Source: Topomyia yanbarensis (lineage: Eukaryota > Arthropoda > Insecta > Diptera > Culicidae). Taken from it: a stretch of 64,000 nt of DNA. The position numbers and the translations under genes are program-made. The stretch covers positions 27,225,906-27,289,905 of the forward strand of contig NC_080672.1 of the NCBI RefSeq assembly GCF_030247195.1. The letters run 5' to 3'. Positions 10,916 through 20,835 of this stretch are shown here, in pieces. The stretch's first letter is position 1. Each line of letters starts with the position of its first letter. Under the pieces are notes generated by a model. It did no database searches and was not told where the DNA came from. It worked only from the letters and a program-made list of their open reading frames with translations.

Positions 10916-11880
10916 TTATTCTGGCCGTACTACGTGCGATGTGTTGAGCGTCGGAAAAAAATCAATTCTTCGGAAAGATCTTCCCGGAACGTTGAAGTCG
11001 AGTTTTGCTAGAAGCTCAGGAGAGTCTATGTTGTCCGTCAGAAGGTCGAAAATGAAAAGTCGTTGCAGAAAGATCCGTCTGTTTCGCAGCGTAGGGAGAT
11101 TGATAAGGATACAGCGATCTTCATATGGAGGAAGCTGGAAACGGTTTTGCCAGGGTAACCGACGAAGTGCAAACCTGATAAAGTTCTTCTGTACCCGTTC
11201 GATACGATTCATGTGTATGGTGTGATACGGAGCCCAAATAGTAACGCCATATTCTAGAATACTGCGTACCAGTGTAATGTATAGTATTTTTAGACAATGC
11301 ACATCATTGAAATGTTGCGTTTGATGAGTCCAAATACAGCGTAGGCTTTAGCTATAATGGAAGAGTAATGTGCTGTAAAGCGTAGCTTACAGTCGAGAAT
11401 GACACCAAGGTCCTTGACGGATACAACTCGTTCTACGGGAGCAGAACACATTGAGTATTCGAACTTAATGGGAGTATGTACTCGTGTAAAAGTGATTGTG
11501 CTGAATTTTTTAATATTCACACTCATTCCGTTTCTGTCGCTCCAGTCAATGATCCTTTCGACGTCCATTTGCAATGCACAACAGTCTACCATAGTTTTTA
11601 TGACACGGCAAATTTTTAGATCATCAGCATACATGACTTTGGAAGACGATAATTCACTGCAGAGGTCGTTCACGAAGAGCACAAATAGAAGAGGTCCGAG
11701 ATGACTCCCTTGAGGAAAGCCCGATGAAATGTGGAAAGGATTCGAGAGTGTAATTCCAAGTCGCACCGAGGCGCTACGGTTCGCAAGATACAAGGAGATC
11801 CAATTAGTCAGCCAGTCCAGTCCGTCTCAGCTTTTCCACAGCAAGCTGATGAGAAACACGGTCGTTTGTTTGCTGATGAG
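10916..11880 (-). pseudogene. Non-LTR retrotransposon reverse transcriptase, C-terminal part, frameshifted
   Basis: Read on the minus strand, the first frame gives DRVSHQLAVEKL, WLTNWISLYLANRSASVR, the palm blocks SSGFPQGSHLGPLLFVLFVN and KVMYADDLKICRVI (intact ADD), and VSVKDLGVILDCKLRF. At about 11290-11302 the frame shifts, and the second frame continues ITLVRSILEYGVTIWAPYHT, IERVQKNFIRFALRRLPW, then DRCILINLPTLRNRRIFLQR to a stop at 10916. This is the thumb and C-terminal region of a jockey/CR1-group ORF2. The start is truncated within the palm and there is no endonuclease, so it is a 5'-truncated, dead copy. Confidence 0.8.
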
Positions 11881-11949
11881 GAACACAGTGTTTTGAAATT
11901 TCTATGTGAGCTATTGTGTACAACTGCTAGCAACCAGTCTCATAGGCGC

Positions 11950-12484
11950 GAGCGTTAGATACAAGGAAACTACTAGGACCTGTAACCCTGTTATTCTTTT
12001 GCTAAGATTCAGTGTAATTATCGAAATTAAATGAAACTGCGATGAGCACCAAAAATACATTACCTACCCACAATTCATGTCCGTGAAATAATTAAGAAAA
12101 CTATAAGACACGTGACTCTGTGTAAAAAATCCGACGGTAAGCTCAAGACTAAAATATCACGATAACACGACGAGAATTTACGAAAATCCTATGGGCAGAT
12201 CACTCTAGAAATGTATAACAAATTTGCATCAAATTAGAAAAAATGCATTTAATTTCCATTTTTGCATCACTCCCTCGCAGAAAAGTTTGTTCTACAAACG
12301 TCCTACGCTGATTCACTTTGGAAAAAATGCATTTAATTTAGCTGATTTTTAAAAATGCATCACAAGTGATCTGCCCCTAGTGCACATCGTTCAATTCTTG
12401 ACTTTTTTTAGTCAATAAAGTTAATATAAATCAATGTATCATCAAGTTATGAACTAGAATCATAAAAATAAACATAAAAAACCT
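11950..12484. other. Unassigned AT-rich intron sequence
   Basis: No gene. The word AAAAAATGCATTTAATTT occurs twice (about 12237 and 12323), flanking an inverted pair TGATCTGCCC/GGGCAGATCACTC near 12190-12380. That suggests a small foldback element with termini close to GGGCAGATCACT at 12192 and AGTGATCTGCCCC at 12365. Confidence 0.4.
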
Positions 12485-13081
12485 GTTTTAATCCACCTAG
12501 CGGTGCAATTGTGCCTTTCTCATTTCTCTAAACTATGGCACGGAGGCTTTTTATGTTCAACATAATTGTGGAAATGTCCATTACATTCTTAGTACACTTT
12601 GCACTTATACACAATGGCATGCCAGCCAAGAACTTGATGAGCTACGTGTCGACGGTGAAACACTTGAAACAAAAAAATATCATACTCCATTAGCCTAATC
12701 AGCATTAGATCAATGTTATCTGCTTGCTAACTCATTTTGTCATGCGGGGGTGGGTATGTGAGGAGGGCGAAAGTCCCATGAACGAACGACTCCCCAGCTT
12801 AAATTGGTATGCTTTGTGATATAGTGGTGGTTTAAAGATGATGGGGTTGAAAGGGAGGGGTATGAGGGCTGGATGGGGTGGTGGTCTGAGGGGTGATTTA
12901 AAGAGATTTTTAAAGGAGGGGAGTGAACAGTAGAGGGGGTGTAACCCCTCTCCGTAAACCATCAACTACGCCCCTGTTAAAATCCAGAGACCTTATGCGA
13001 GTCGAAAAAAAAATTTGGCCGGGATTAGGTTGACGTTTTTCAGAGTGATTGCATAACCTTTCTATATGAGAAAGGCAAAAC
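12485..13081 (+). repeat. Dispersed repeat with both ends (CCACCTAGCGGTG ... GAGAAAGGCAAAA)
   Basis: The 5' end reads GTTTTAATCCACCTAGCGGT and the 3' end GCATAACCTTTCTATATGAG followed by AAAGGCAAAAC. A matching 5' end is at 43490, and a matching 3' end (GAATGAGAAAGGCAAAAAC) closes the repeat at 46157. I recognise this as one of the most abundant unclassified repeat types in culicine genomes but do not assign a superfamily. The interior is T/G- and C/A-skewed, with no coding region. Confidence 0.6.
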
Positions 13082-13971
13082 ATATTCAGATACCACCACC
13101 TACTAAACATTTGAGTATAATGGAATCTTTTTTTTTGCGTGAACTAGTTTTGTAAAAACACAAAAATTATTTTTCAATGCGCTTGAATCGTGATTTGTTT
13201 TGAAATCTTTTTCTTGAAGAATAGTTGGGCAGAGTGATCTTGACTTTTCGCGACGATGGTGCATTGATGTGGCGATGCAGAGGGTAAGATTTCTAGTCTC
13301 ATAAATTATTCATTATATGATCTACCCCCACTCAGGAAAGATTTTCAGTGCCAGTTACATCAGCCCGGTATCACAGACAAATAGGATGTAACACGAGATG
13401 AATTTTCATCACTCGTAGGAAAAACGGTCGATTTAAATTACAAAAATACGCCATAGCGTTACTTAGTTTCTGCACCCACCCGAAAACGTTACCGCCTTTT
13501 TAATCTCATGCAAACCAAAACAACGTGGAAACATTTGAATTAATATACGATAAATACTAGCGCCGCCACACCAACCTATCCCAACTATCCGTCAAATCTA
13601 TTCCGCAACCGGTTCGAACTCAGCAACAAAAAAACATGACGACAGTAGCGCACCTGGTTTGGATATCCCAACTACCTTCGAAACCGTTAGAGATTTTACA
13701 CAAATTGAATGCTGAAGATGGACGTCTGTTCTCTGTGATGGGATGTTAGTAAATGAATTGATTCGGTGTATCGAATCTGACTAGATGTATGCAATGGATT
13801 AGAATTTGTAGATCCCTGGAACTACCGGAGAAATTGGCGGTGTGCTGGTGCAACGAAAACTAGAGATACGCTCAGACCATTTTCAATCAGCATTGTTTAG
13901 TGATCATTTTCAACCCAACAGAAGCTAAAACATCAAGTCGTGGAATTATTATGAATGATAGTAACTGTATA
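13082..13971. other. Unassigned intron sequence
   Basis: No gene or element termini are recognised. CTAGCGCCGCC at 13558 matches the dispersed word also present near 7830 and 7991. Confidence 0.35.
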
Positions 13972-15157
13972 CAGTAATGTTTCGATTATATCACTATGCG
14001 TTTATATCAATACTCGTTTATATCACGGTTTTGTCTCGATTATATCACGCTTTTTCAAAAACGGACAAGACACACTACGTTTTGATCCAATTAAGCCACA
14101 TGTTGTGTCCTGGTACTTTCAGGATTTTTTTACAATTGATTTGCTTATTTACATGTAGGGTAATGAGCCTATTATTGGCTTTCGGATTATATATGATGAG
14201 GTCGGTCAAAAAATCGATCTTTTATATTCGTTTATCTTAAAGTACAGATTCTTAAGAAAGTATCTGAAAATCGGTATGTTTATAGATGTTTAAGCAGTAG
14301 AAGCAAAGTTGTAGCGCAGTTCCTTTACGTGAGCGTGGCGCGAAACTTTAAACGTGAATAATCTCGAAATCATGTTTTACCAAAAACTTTGTGGCAGTGA
14401 ATAGGATTGCCAAAATATCTATCGGCCGATTCCAATTTTAGTTTTAAATTCTTCGTAACTTATTTGTCGTGTCCTCAAGGGGCCGTCTGGTATAATGAGT
14501 AAACAAATTGACTTCTTTTTATTCACTTAATTGTTATCCACAAGAAAATCTACCAAAAATAATAAGAAAACCAAAATACGCGATATGGTAGGTATGACGA
14601 GACATGCATTACTCTTGAATTAATGTGAATACTTTTCTTTTGAAAGGACAACATCAACAATTGGAGATGGGACTATCTCTATGGATGTTGAAACAACGAA
14701 AACTGAATCGTAGTCTCTTCGAATTCACTGATTTTAATATTATATTTAATAAGATATTTGTCCAAAACCTTAGCGTGCCAGATTCCTTCAAGTTTAGTTT
14801 TGGGTGGTTCAACAATTTTAAGAAACGGTACGGGATAGGTAAAGTGAAGCTGTGTGGAGAAAAATTATCCGCTGATGCCATACCGTTTGACCCAATGCGT
14901 TGAACAAAGATGGCATACGCTGCTCTAACCAACGGTTTTAAATGGGTATTGTAATAATAGAAATATGGCAAAAATAGGCTCATTACTCTACTATGATTGA
15001 TTATTTTTGACACTTTTTAACTTTTTATTACTATTTGTTTATAGAAATACATGGGTTAATGCTTGAATGTAATTTTTTGTTTTGTTTTGAATATATCACG
15101 CTTCAAATATATCACGCTAAAATACAGACCGACCGTGATATAATCGAAACATTACTG
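13972..15157 (+). mobile_element. Pogo-like (Tc1/mariner) DNA transposon, internally deleted
   Basis: The ends are perfect inverted copies of at least 23 bp, starting CAGTAATGTTTCGATTATAT at 13972 and ending with the complement at 15157; the dinucleotide TA lies directly outside both ends. CAG... termini with TA duplications fit the pogo/Tigger group. Near both ends, subterminal words TTATATCAC or ATATATCACGC are repeated (13985-14050 and 15090-15145), probable transposase-binding repeats. Inside, 14625-14903 encodes a DNA-binding domain remnant. Total length is 1.19 kb against roughly 2-3 kb for an intact pogo element, so the catalytic DDE region has been lost. Confidence 0.85.
14625..14903 (+). 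pseudogene. Pogo-type transposase remnant (CENP-B/Tc5 helix-turn-helix)
   Basis: The 92-codon open frame includes LEMGLSLWMLKQRKLNRSLF, then VPDSFKFSFGWFNNFKKRYG and VKLCGEKLSADA. The FKFS-GWFNNFKKRYGI pattern is the second helix-turn-helix half (CENP-B N-terminal/HTH_Tnp_Tc5) of pogo and Tigger transposases, which binds the terminal inverted repeats. The first half and the whole DDE catalytic domain are absent, and the frame stops at 14903, so no active enzyme is made. The apparent start Met is probably not the original one. Confidence 0.75.
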
Positions 15158-15264
15158 TATTTAGGTTTCGTCATGCCGTATATGCCTTCTCATCGCGGCG
15201 ATTTTGTACTTACAAGAAGTAAAAGTAAACGTCAGCCTGGAAAATGAAGTAATTCTAGGAAAGT

Positions 15265-15415
15265 TCAGCCTAAATTGAACTGGAAATCTGGCTGGTTAGA
15301 TTTCGTACACGGGATCCAGTGGCATAACCGATTCTAACTAGAATCGGTTGTGCCACTGGAGCAGGAAAACGAACTGGAATCAGCCAGAATTCCGGTCCAT
15401 TTTCGGCTGAGCTTA
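15265..15415. mobile_element. Foldback MITE with a tight central hairpin
   Basis: Centre 15315-15360 is a near-perfect hairpin: arms of 22 nt beginning TCCAGTGGCATAACCGATTC, with one mismatch and a 2-nt loop. Outside it the arms continue, more diverged: TCAGCCTAAATTGAACTGG on the left pairs with CCGGTCCATTTTCGGCTGA on the right, and ATCTGGCTGG with the opposing TCAGCCAGAAT. There is no coding capacity; the minus-strand open frame crossing it is a shadow. Confidence 0.7.
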
Positions 15416-15714
15416 ACTGGGATGTGTCTACCTTGAAAAGTGTCCTTAAAATCATTAAAAGTGACATTTCTGCGCAGTAATGCCATTAATAACGCCTCGT
15501 GTTAGGGTACCTGATATCTGCGGGATTCTAAAAGAGAGACGGTAAAGAAGACAAAATAGAAACAAAAACAATGAAACGACAACAAGAATTAATTTCCTCA
15601 AGCAAAACAAAAACTCTTTTACCGTTGTTTAATTTTCCAATTGTTCTAATAAATAATTATTATGGGTCATAGAAATACAGTCGTTACTCTGCATTCTTCC
15701 CATTTGTCCATTGC

Positions 15715-16018
15715 AAGAGATCGTCCATAAATGATGTAGCATTATATGGGGGAGGGGGAGTATTGTATTTTGTGATGATGTGTGACGACAGGGGGTACGA
15801 GGTCATGTCACGCTACGTAGCTTTTTTAAAGGGAATAACTAACATCATTTCTTTTTTTTTAATTTTACGGTGACAAGGGGGGGGGGGGGGCGAGAATTAC
15901 CGTAAAGCTACGTAATTACCAGGAGGGGTATTTAGAGGTTTGTGACGAAATGCTACGATGGGGAAGGGGGGTGTTAAAAATCACTCAAAAAATGCTACGT
16001 CATTTGTGGATCTTCCCC
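15715..16018. mobile_element. Palindromic MITE, copy 2 (G-rich orientation)
   Basis: Begins near GATCGTCCATAAATGATGTA and ends AATGCTACGTCATTTGTGGA, inverted relative to each other. The inner words GTATTGTATTTTGTGATGAT and ATGTCACGCTACGTAGCTTT are the complement of words in copy 1 at 8966-9192. It is longer than copy 1 because of an extra TTTACGGTGACAAG plus G-run segment in the middle. Confidence 0.75.
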
Positions 16019-16359
16019 AATCATTATTTCATGCGAAGTCGTAGTATGACAATTTTTCTATTTCGTTCTTCAAATTTTATAATTGTAAAAATAGTTCCAC
16101 CTTTCATTTATTATCTTGCATTTCGCAAGCAGGGTGGGCACTATTAGTTTCAGTTAAAAAAATTGATGTGGTTGCGAGAATTACATTTTGTGCAATGTGT
16201 TCAACAGATGTCGCTAGTACATTGTGGGTGATGATTTTTTTCGAATTTTCTCCAAGCTGTAACGTCTGTTTGTATGTGCCTGATACAATAGAATCCGAAA
16301 ATTTGAGAAAGGAATTGTACTGCCAAGAATTTTTTTTTTAGTTACATAGGCGTCAATAT
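16019..16359. other. Unassigned
   Basis: No gene and no element termini recognised between the MITE and the CG-rich repeat. Confidence 0.35.
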
Positions 16360-16490
16360 TCGTCACGCGGCCACACTCCGGCGCGCCGCCGCCGATGGGG
16401 TCCAACGGTGTGACGCCGCCAACGCCGCCGGACAAATATGTCGCTTACGCCGCCGCCGATTAAAAATGCATCGGCGCACACCTCTAAGCC
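16360..16490. repeat. CG-rich repeat, copy 2
   Basis: The words GGCGCGCCGCCGCCGATGGG, ACGCCGCCAACGCCGCCGG and ACGCCGCCGCCGAT mark a compact GC-rich island. Its right edge TCGGCGCACACCTCTAAGCC corresponds, inverted, to the left edge of copy 1 at 10185. The order of GCC triplet blocks differs from copy 1. Confidence 0.5.
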
Positions 16491-16540
16491 CAGGTTGGAG
16501 TGAAATGTAGGTTTTGTTATTTATTTGTCCAGAAATATAT

Positions 16541-16583
16541 TTATTTTTTATCTATTTATTTATTTATTTATCTATTTATATAT

Positions 16584-16614
<31 letters not shown>

Positions 16615-16615
16615 C

Positions 16616-16666
<51 letters not shown>

Positions 16667-16672
16667 TATTTT
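16541..16672. repeat. TTTA tetranucleotide microsatellite
   Basis: About 33 copies of TTTA/ATTT with occasional C or A substitutions. The overlapping plus-strand open frames that read as a Leu/Ile/Tyr/Phe polymer are artefacts of this repeat. Confidence 0.95.
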
Positions 16673-16859
16673 TTTTTATTTTGCTTGTAAATTTATTATT
16701 AGTTTTGTTATTATATTGTTTGTTATAATTGTTCGTTATTAAAAAAAATCAAGGAAACAAGTATGGCACATTAAATATTCTTGTTATTTGTACTAAAAAT
16801 ATTTCGTGACACCAACCAAAACGATAAAAATTTTGTAAATGTCAACCGTCATCGTTCTG

Positions 16860-17620
16860 TCATCACATAGTCATCGTCATCGAATGCGGGGTGGCAAGAT
16901 GCGGTGCACGGGGGATATGGGATGGAAAGATGTCCGGAAAAATTGATAAAATACACCGTGAAAAGTAAATGCGGCCTCGAATAGTTTTTTCTGGCCCGGA
17001 GGAGTGAAGAACAGCAGCAACGAGTCACAAGTTACAAGTGACAGTGCGTTTCGAGGAAAAGTTCGATCATAAAGCTGGTCCAAGGGATCTAAAAAAAGTG
17101 TCCGTTCCGAAGATACACACGAACGTTTATTTCGGTTCGGGCTATCGAATGGTATAAGTGTGATTGTGACACTATTTTCCCGGATCCTAGCAATAAAAAG
17201 CGCTAGCGTGTCATGAGTGCAAGTCCGGTCAGTTGTAAGGCAAAGTTAATAAGCCATTTTGGATCATCGTGAGGACGACATCTTCGTAGGACCGGTGAAA
17301 AAACTTTGCCATAGTGACCGTAGTGATAAATCCCACTCGATACCAGTTAGACACTCGCGAAATTGTGCACGGTACCACTCCCGAGCCCCTCATAGTGAAA
17401 CGCAGGCGTCCGCTACAGATAGACCGAGTTGCTGCAGCATCGGGAGACCCCGGCCGTTTGCCGGCCCCCGCATCTATTCCGGATCATCAAGAATCGCCCG
17501 CCTCGCATCCCGTTTGAAAAAAGTCGACCAACGATCATCACTGCCGCAACGGTATCGTCAAGAGAAGGTTTTGGTGAATAAAAGTGCGCAAGTTAATCGT
17601 TAAAATATTTTGTTTTCTTT
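16860..17620 (+). other. GC-richer block with a small open frame at 17314-17517; possible transcript 5' region
   Basis: Composition rises compared with its surroundings. A 67-codon frame from 17314 begins MTVVINPTRYQLDTREIVHG and contains a basic VKRRRPLQIDR stretch followed by Pro/Ala-rich sequence; a longer overlapping frame 17259-17603 also exists. I recognise no domain. It resembles the 5' leader and first coding part of a retroelement or a host exon, but neither can be shown. A pyrimidine-rich TTTGTTTGCAG sits at about 17686-17696 and could be a splice acceptor. Confidence 0.25.
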
Positions 17621-17894
17621 TTCAAAAGAATAATTATTAATAAATTAAAAATGTAAGATCTCTATATACAAGTTGTGTCGTCCATTTTGTTTGCAGTACA
17701 TTCCTTTAGGTACTTGTTTTCGCCGAAAATTAATTACGATTCGCTCAGTGACCATAGTGTGGGAAGAAAAGTCCGCTCAGTGTGAATTTTTCCAGCAGAC
17801 AATAGTGAAACGACTCTAATAGTTGGTGAGTACAGTGTGGCCCCACCACCACAAGTAAAACGTAACGTATACGTATACGTAACAAGTGTTAGAA

Positions 17895-18215
17895 GCCGCT
17901 CAATTTTTACATACCGATCCATAATAAACTTCTCCTGAAAAGTCTTTCAATTGTCCAATTGGGCAAAAAAGGTAGCCGAAAGCAGTCTAAATTGATAAGA
18001 TTTATCAGTTTTCAAAAATATTTGAATACAACGAAGATATATCAAAATATAATTTTTCATCGATAACTGAAAATGTCTCCGGAAGCACTGCTCGAGTAGA
18101 ATTCAATCAGAACAATTTCAATAACTTCAGCCCTACGGTTATTTTTTGTAACTATTAGCGCTCAAATAAACGCTAATAGCCACAGTTATTAGTTTTACTT
18201 GTTTTTGTGAGAAAA
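17895..18215 (+). repeat. Dispersed repeat family A, copy 1
   Basis: Begins GAAGCCGCTCAATTTTTACA and runs through TTTTTCATCGATAACTGAAA, GCACTGCTCGAGTAGAATTC to TTATTAGTTTTACTTGTTTT. The same order of words (GAAGCTGCTCAATATTTAC, TTTTCACCATTAACTGAAA, GCACTGCTTCAGCGGAA, TTATTAGCCTTACTTG) occurs at 42282-42575. The pair is clearly homologous but diverged; no termini, target duplication or coding frame is visible. Confidence 0.65.
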
Positions 18216-20001
18216 TCTTGTCTAACCCCAAAGTTACAGATCCATGAAGACGATAACAAAATGAATAAATAGAATGTTTAATAACAAAAAATCATTAAAA
18301 TGAAACGATCATATTTAAAAAAAAATAAACAAAACGAATATAATTTATGAAATGAATGAACAGGAAAAAAGAGTATATAGAATAAAATTTAAAGACAGTT
18401 GTTTAAATGGAGTAAATGAATAAATTGAATTGTACGAATTCCAGAACCAGTGTTTCAGAATATTCTGAAATATTTGTGAAAATCCTATAATTACCATTAC
18501 GTTCAGTCGATTACAATCCAGTCTCTTTCTACCAATCCTTATCACTTGCGAATTGTTTCGTTCGGAATTCTCATTCTGCAGCTATGGATTTATTAGTCTT
18601 AAACAAAACACAGGAATGGTTCAAACTACCAGAATAAGCATTTAAATTCATCGAAAAACAAGTGGCCATTGAAAGTGTCCCTGGACATGCCGAATAAAAA
18701 TTAAAAAAAAAAACAAGGGGATTAAAAAGAAGCGTATAAATTGATCTATTTTTTGTATATATGGGTAGTCGAAAAGCCATCTAACAGAAGTACAACAGAA
18801 GCAGACCAAAGAAGTAGAAAAAATGAATACATGTAACATGAAATCAAACTATTTGATCTCATCTAAATGCCACCAAATTATATTTATTTACCACTAACAA
18901 CAATTTTTTTCTAATAGAATTTTTTCATACGATGCTGACCGGGAAAAGAAGATTCGCATACGTCGGTAAATTAATCGTACCTTAATTTATCCAAACTGAT
19001 CGAATGAATAGAATCGAATGCTCAAATTGAACACCAGAAAAAGTGACCAACAAATCCGAGGAAGCAAAAAAATGCGCGCTAGGCAATTAATTACCCACTA
19101 TTCCATCATATACGCCAGCTCTGTATCTTTTCTCTGACCCAGCTGTCACTACAATTATTACTTCACGAACACTACAAACCTTTAACTTTTGCATTTCTTT
19201 AATGGTTTATCGTTAGTTTGGGCTGATGGAAAGTATGAAAAAGTACAAAACATAAAAAAGGCCCAAAAACCCTCTCAGCCTCCTCGATGCACCACTATCA
19301 AGTCGAAATGCACTAACCATCTTAAAGCAATTGTCCGTCAGAGTTTTCTTTAACTGATGCACGAAACATACTGGATAATGTTTGCAATACCGTCAAACCC
19401 ATCAATCTAAAGGAGGGTGGTTGTGAGTGTCTGTTGCATTTGAATTGAAAATAATTGAATAAATGCGCGGCACCAAACGAATGAGTGACGAAGTAAACAA
19501 CTGAAACATATCCTTCGGTGCGGCTGGCAGGAATTCCGATTCGTTTCTCTTTCAAGCTCACCCAGAGATTTCTGAGTATCAGCAATCAGTGTTACAGTAA
19601 GACTTCCGCATATACCCTATAAGCTTGCTCTGTTTCGACCAAAGCTGCTAATTTTCGAGGAGTTTGTTTGGGCTTGAAGGAGGAACAAAACTCAAATCAT
19701 GTCCAACTATGTCTTATACTTGTTAGTTGCATCATTTATTCAAATAGTCACGCCGTTTATTAGCTCTGTGAACATCTCTCTACTCATACTAGGTATTCAA
19801 CCAAATATACTCTAAACATACTTCACACTGTTCATGTATACTGGAAAATGCTAAACATGTCAACATTTAACATAAATTGACCAGTCTACTTTCTACTTCT
19901 GGCGCAGTCAGACGTACAATCGAGCCAAGTGAACAACAAGCCTCTCGATCTAGTGTGCATTGTCTCGAGAACAAAGGAAATATCGGATTATTCTTGTCAC
20001 C
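18216..20001. other. Unassigned; last 90 bp is the probable 5' leader of the gag-like ORF
   Basis: AT-rich with several small unsupported frames. From about 19900 (GGCGCAGTCAGACGTACAAT) the sequence changes character and leads into the ORF at 20002; this is probably the retroelement's 5' untranslated region. Nothing else is recognised. Confidence 0.35.
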
Positions 20002-20835
20002 ATGAGTAAAGTTGACGAAAAAGCTCTACTCCGACCCAACGCTGCGGTCGTTGATTTTAAATTTTGTTTAAAACGACCGAGTTTTAGTGAAGTGGAATAC
20101 CTTCTGAAGGTAAAAATGCAACTTAGACTTACGGAAGTGCTGTACCTTCAGTATCATCATCCTCGCAGTGCAGTGTTAATATCATTCAACACGTTAGCAC
20201 AAGCCGAGCGTTTCGTTTTGAAGAACAACTTAAAACACGTGGTTGAAAGTGACAACGTTGGAATAAAGATTCCCGTATATATTGAGAATGATTATATAGA
20301 TGTAAGGTTATATGACCTATCACCTCGTACCCCTCCTGAGCCAATTGCAAAATGCATGTCGCAATACGGAGAAGTAGAATCCGTTACACCTGATACTTGG
20401 AGAAACTTCTTCCCGGGTACTCCTAATGGCGTTTTTGTAGTGAGGATGCGGGTTGAAAGGCCTATACCCTCCTACTTGACAATAAAACTCAAAACTCACG
20501 GAACTACAGTTATGCAAACTACGCTATGCACCCATGAGGGGCAAACTCCTACGTGCAAGTATTGTAATCAGACAGCTCATCATGGACAACCTTGCGCGGA
20601 AGATGCAGAGGAAGACGCATCTCAACCGACTGCCAACTCATCTACGGCAAACCAACCCAAAACAGAGTTTTCAATACCAATGCCTGAGCCACAAACGGTG
20701 GCCAAATTTGTGGCAGCAGTTGCACAGACCATAATGACAACCACCAAAGAAGCATCCAGTACCGCAAAATCAACTGTAAGCAACATTGGCAAGGATAACA
20801 ATAACAGTGACGGATTTACGGCTGGTCAACAATAA
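20002..20835 (+). CDS. Retrotransposon gag-like protein (ORF1), intact
   Basis: The start chosen is the ATG at 20002, in good context (CACCATG), rather than the in-frame ATG at 19960 in presumed leader sequence. The product is 277 residues: MSKVDEKALLRPNAAVVDF..., a central nucleic-acid-binding region with YLQYHHPRSAVLISF, VYIENDYIDVRLYDL and YGEVESVTPDTWRNFFPG, then one zinc knuckle CKYCNQTAHHGQPC (C-X2-C-X4-H-X4-C), and a Ser/Thr/Gln-rich tail. This is the ORF1 nucleocapsid type of a non-LTR retrotransposon, which packages element RNA. No ORF2 follows within 2 kb. A diverged relative is at 32322-32850 on the minus strand. The frame is fully open, so it is either a young truncated copy or a retained gene. 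Confidence 0.7.
   Translation: MSKVDEKALLRPNAAVVDFKFCLKRPSFSEVEYLLKVKMQLRLTEVLYLQYHHPRSAVLISFNTLAQAERFVLKNNLKHVVESDNVGIKIPVYIENDYIDVRLYDLSPRTPPEPIAKCMSQYGEVESVTPDTWRNFFPGTPNGVFVVRMRVERPIPSYLTIKLKTHGTTVMQTTLCTHEGQTPTCKYCNQTAHHGQPCAEDAEEDASQPTANSSTANQPKTEFSIPMPEPQTVAKFVAAVAQTIMTTTKEASSTAKSTVSNIGKDNNNSDGFTAGQQ

Noticed and set aside
16500..16742. Plus-strand frames reading as a Leu/Ile/Tyr/Phe membrane-like protein
   Set aside because: Produced entirely by the TTTA microsatellite.
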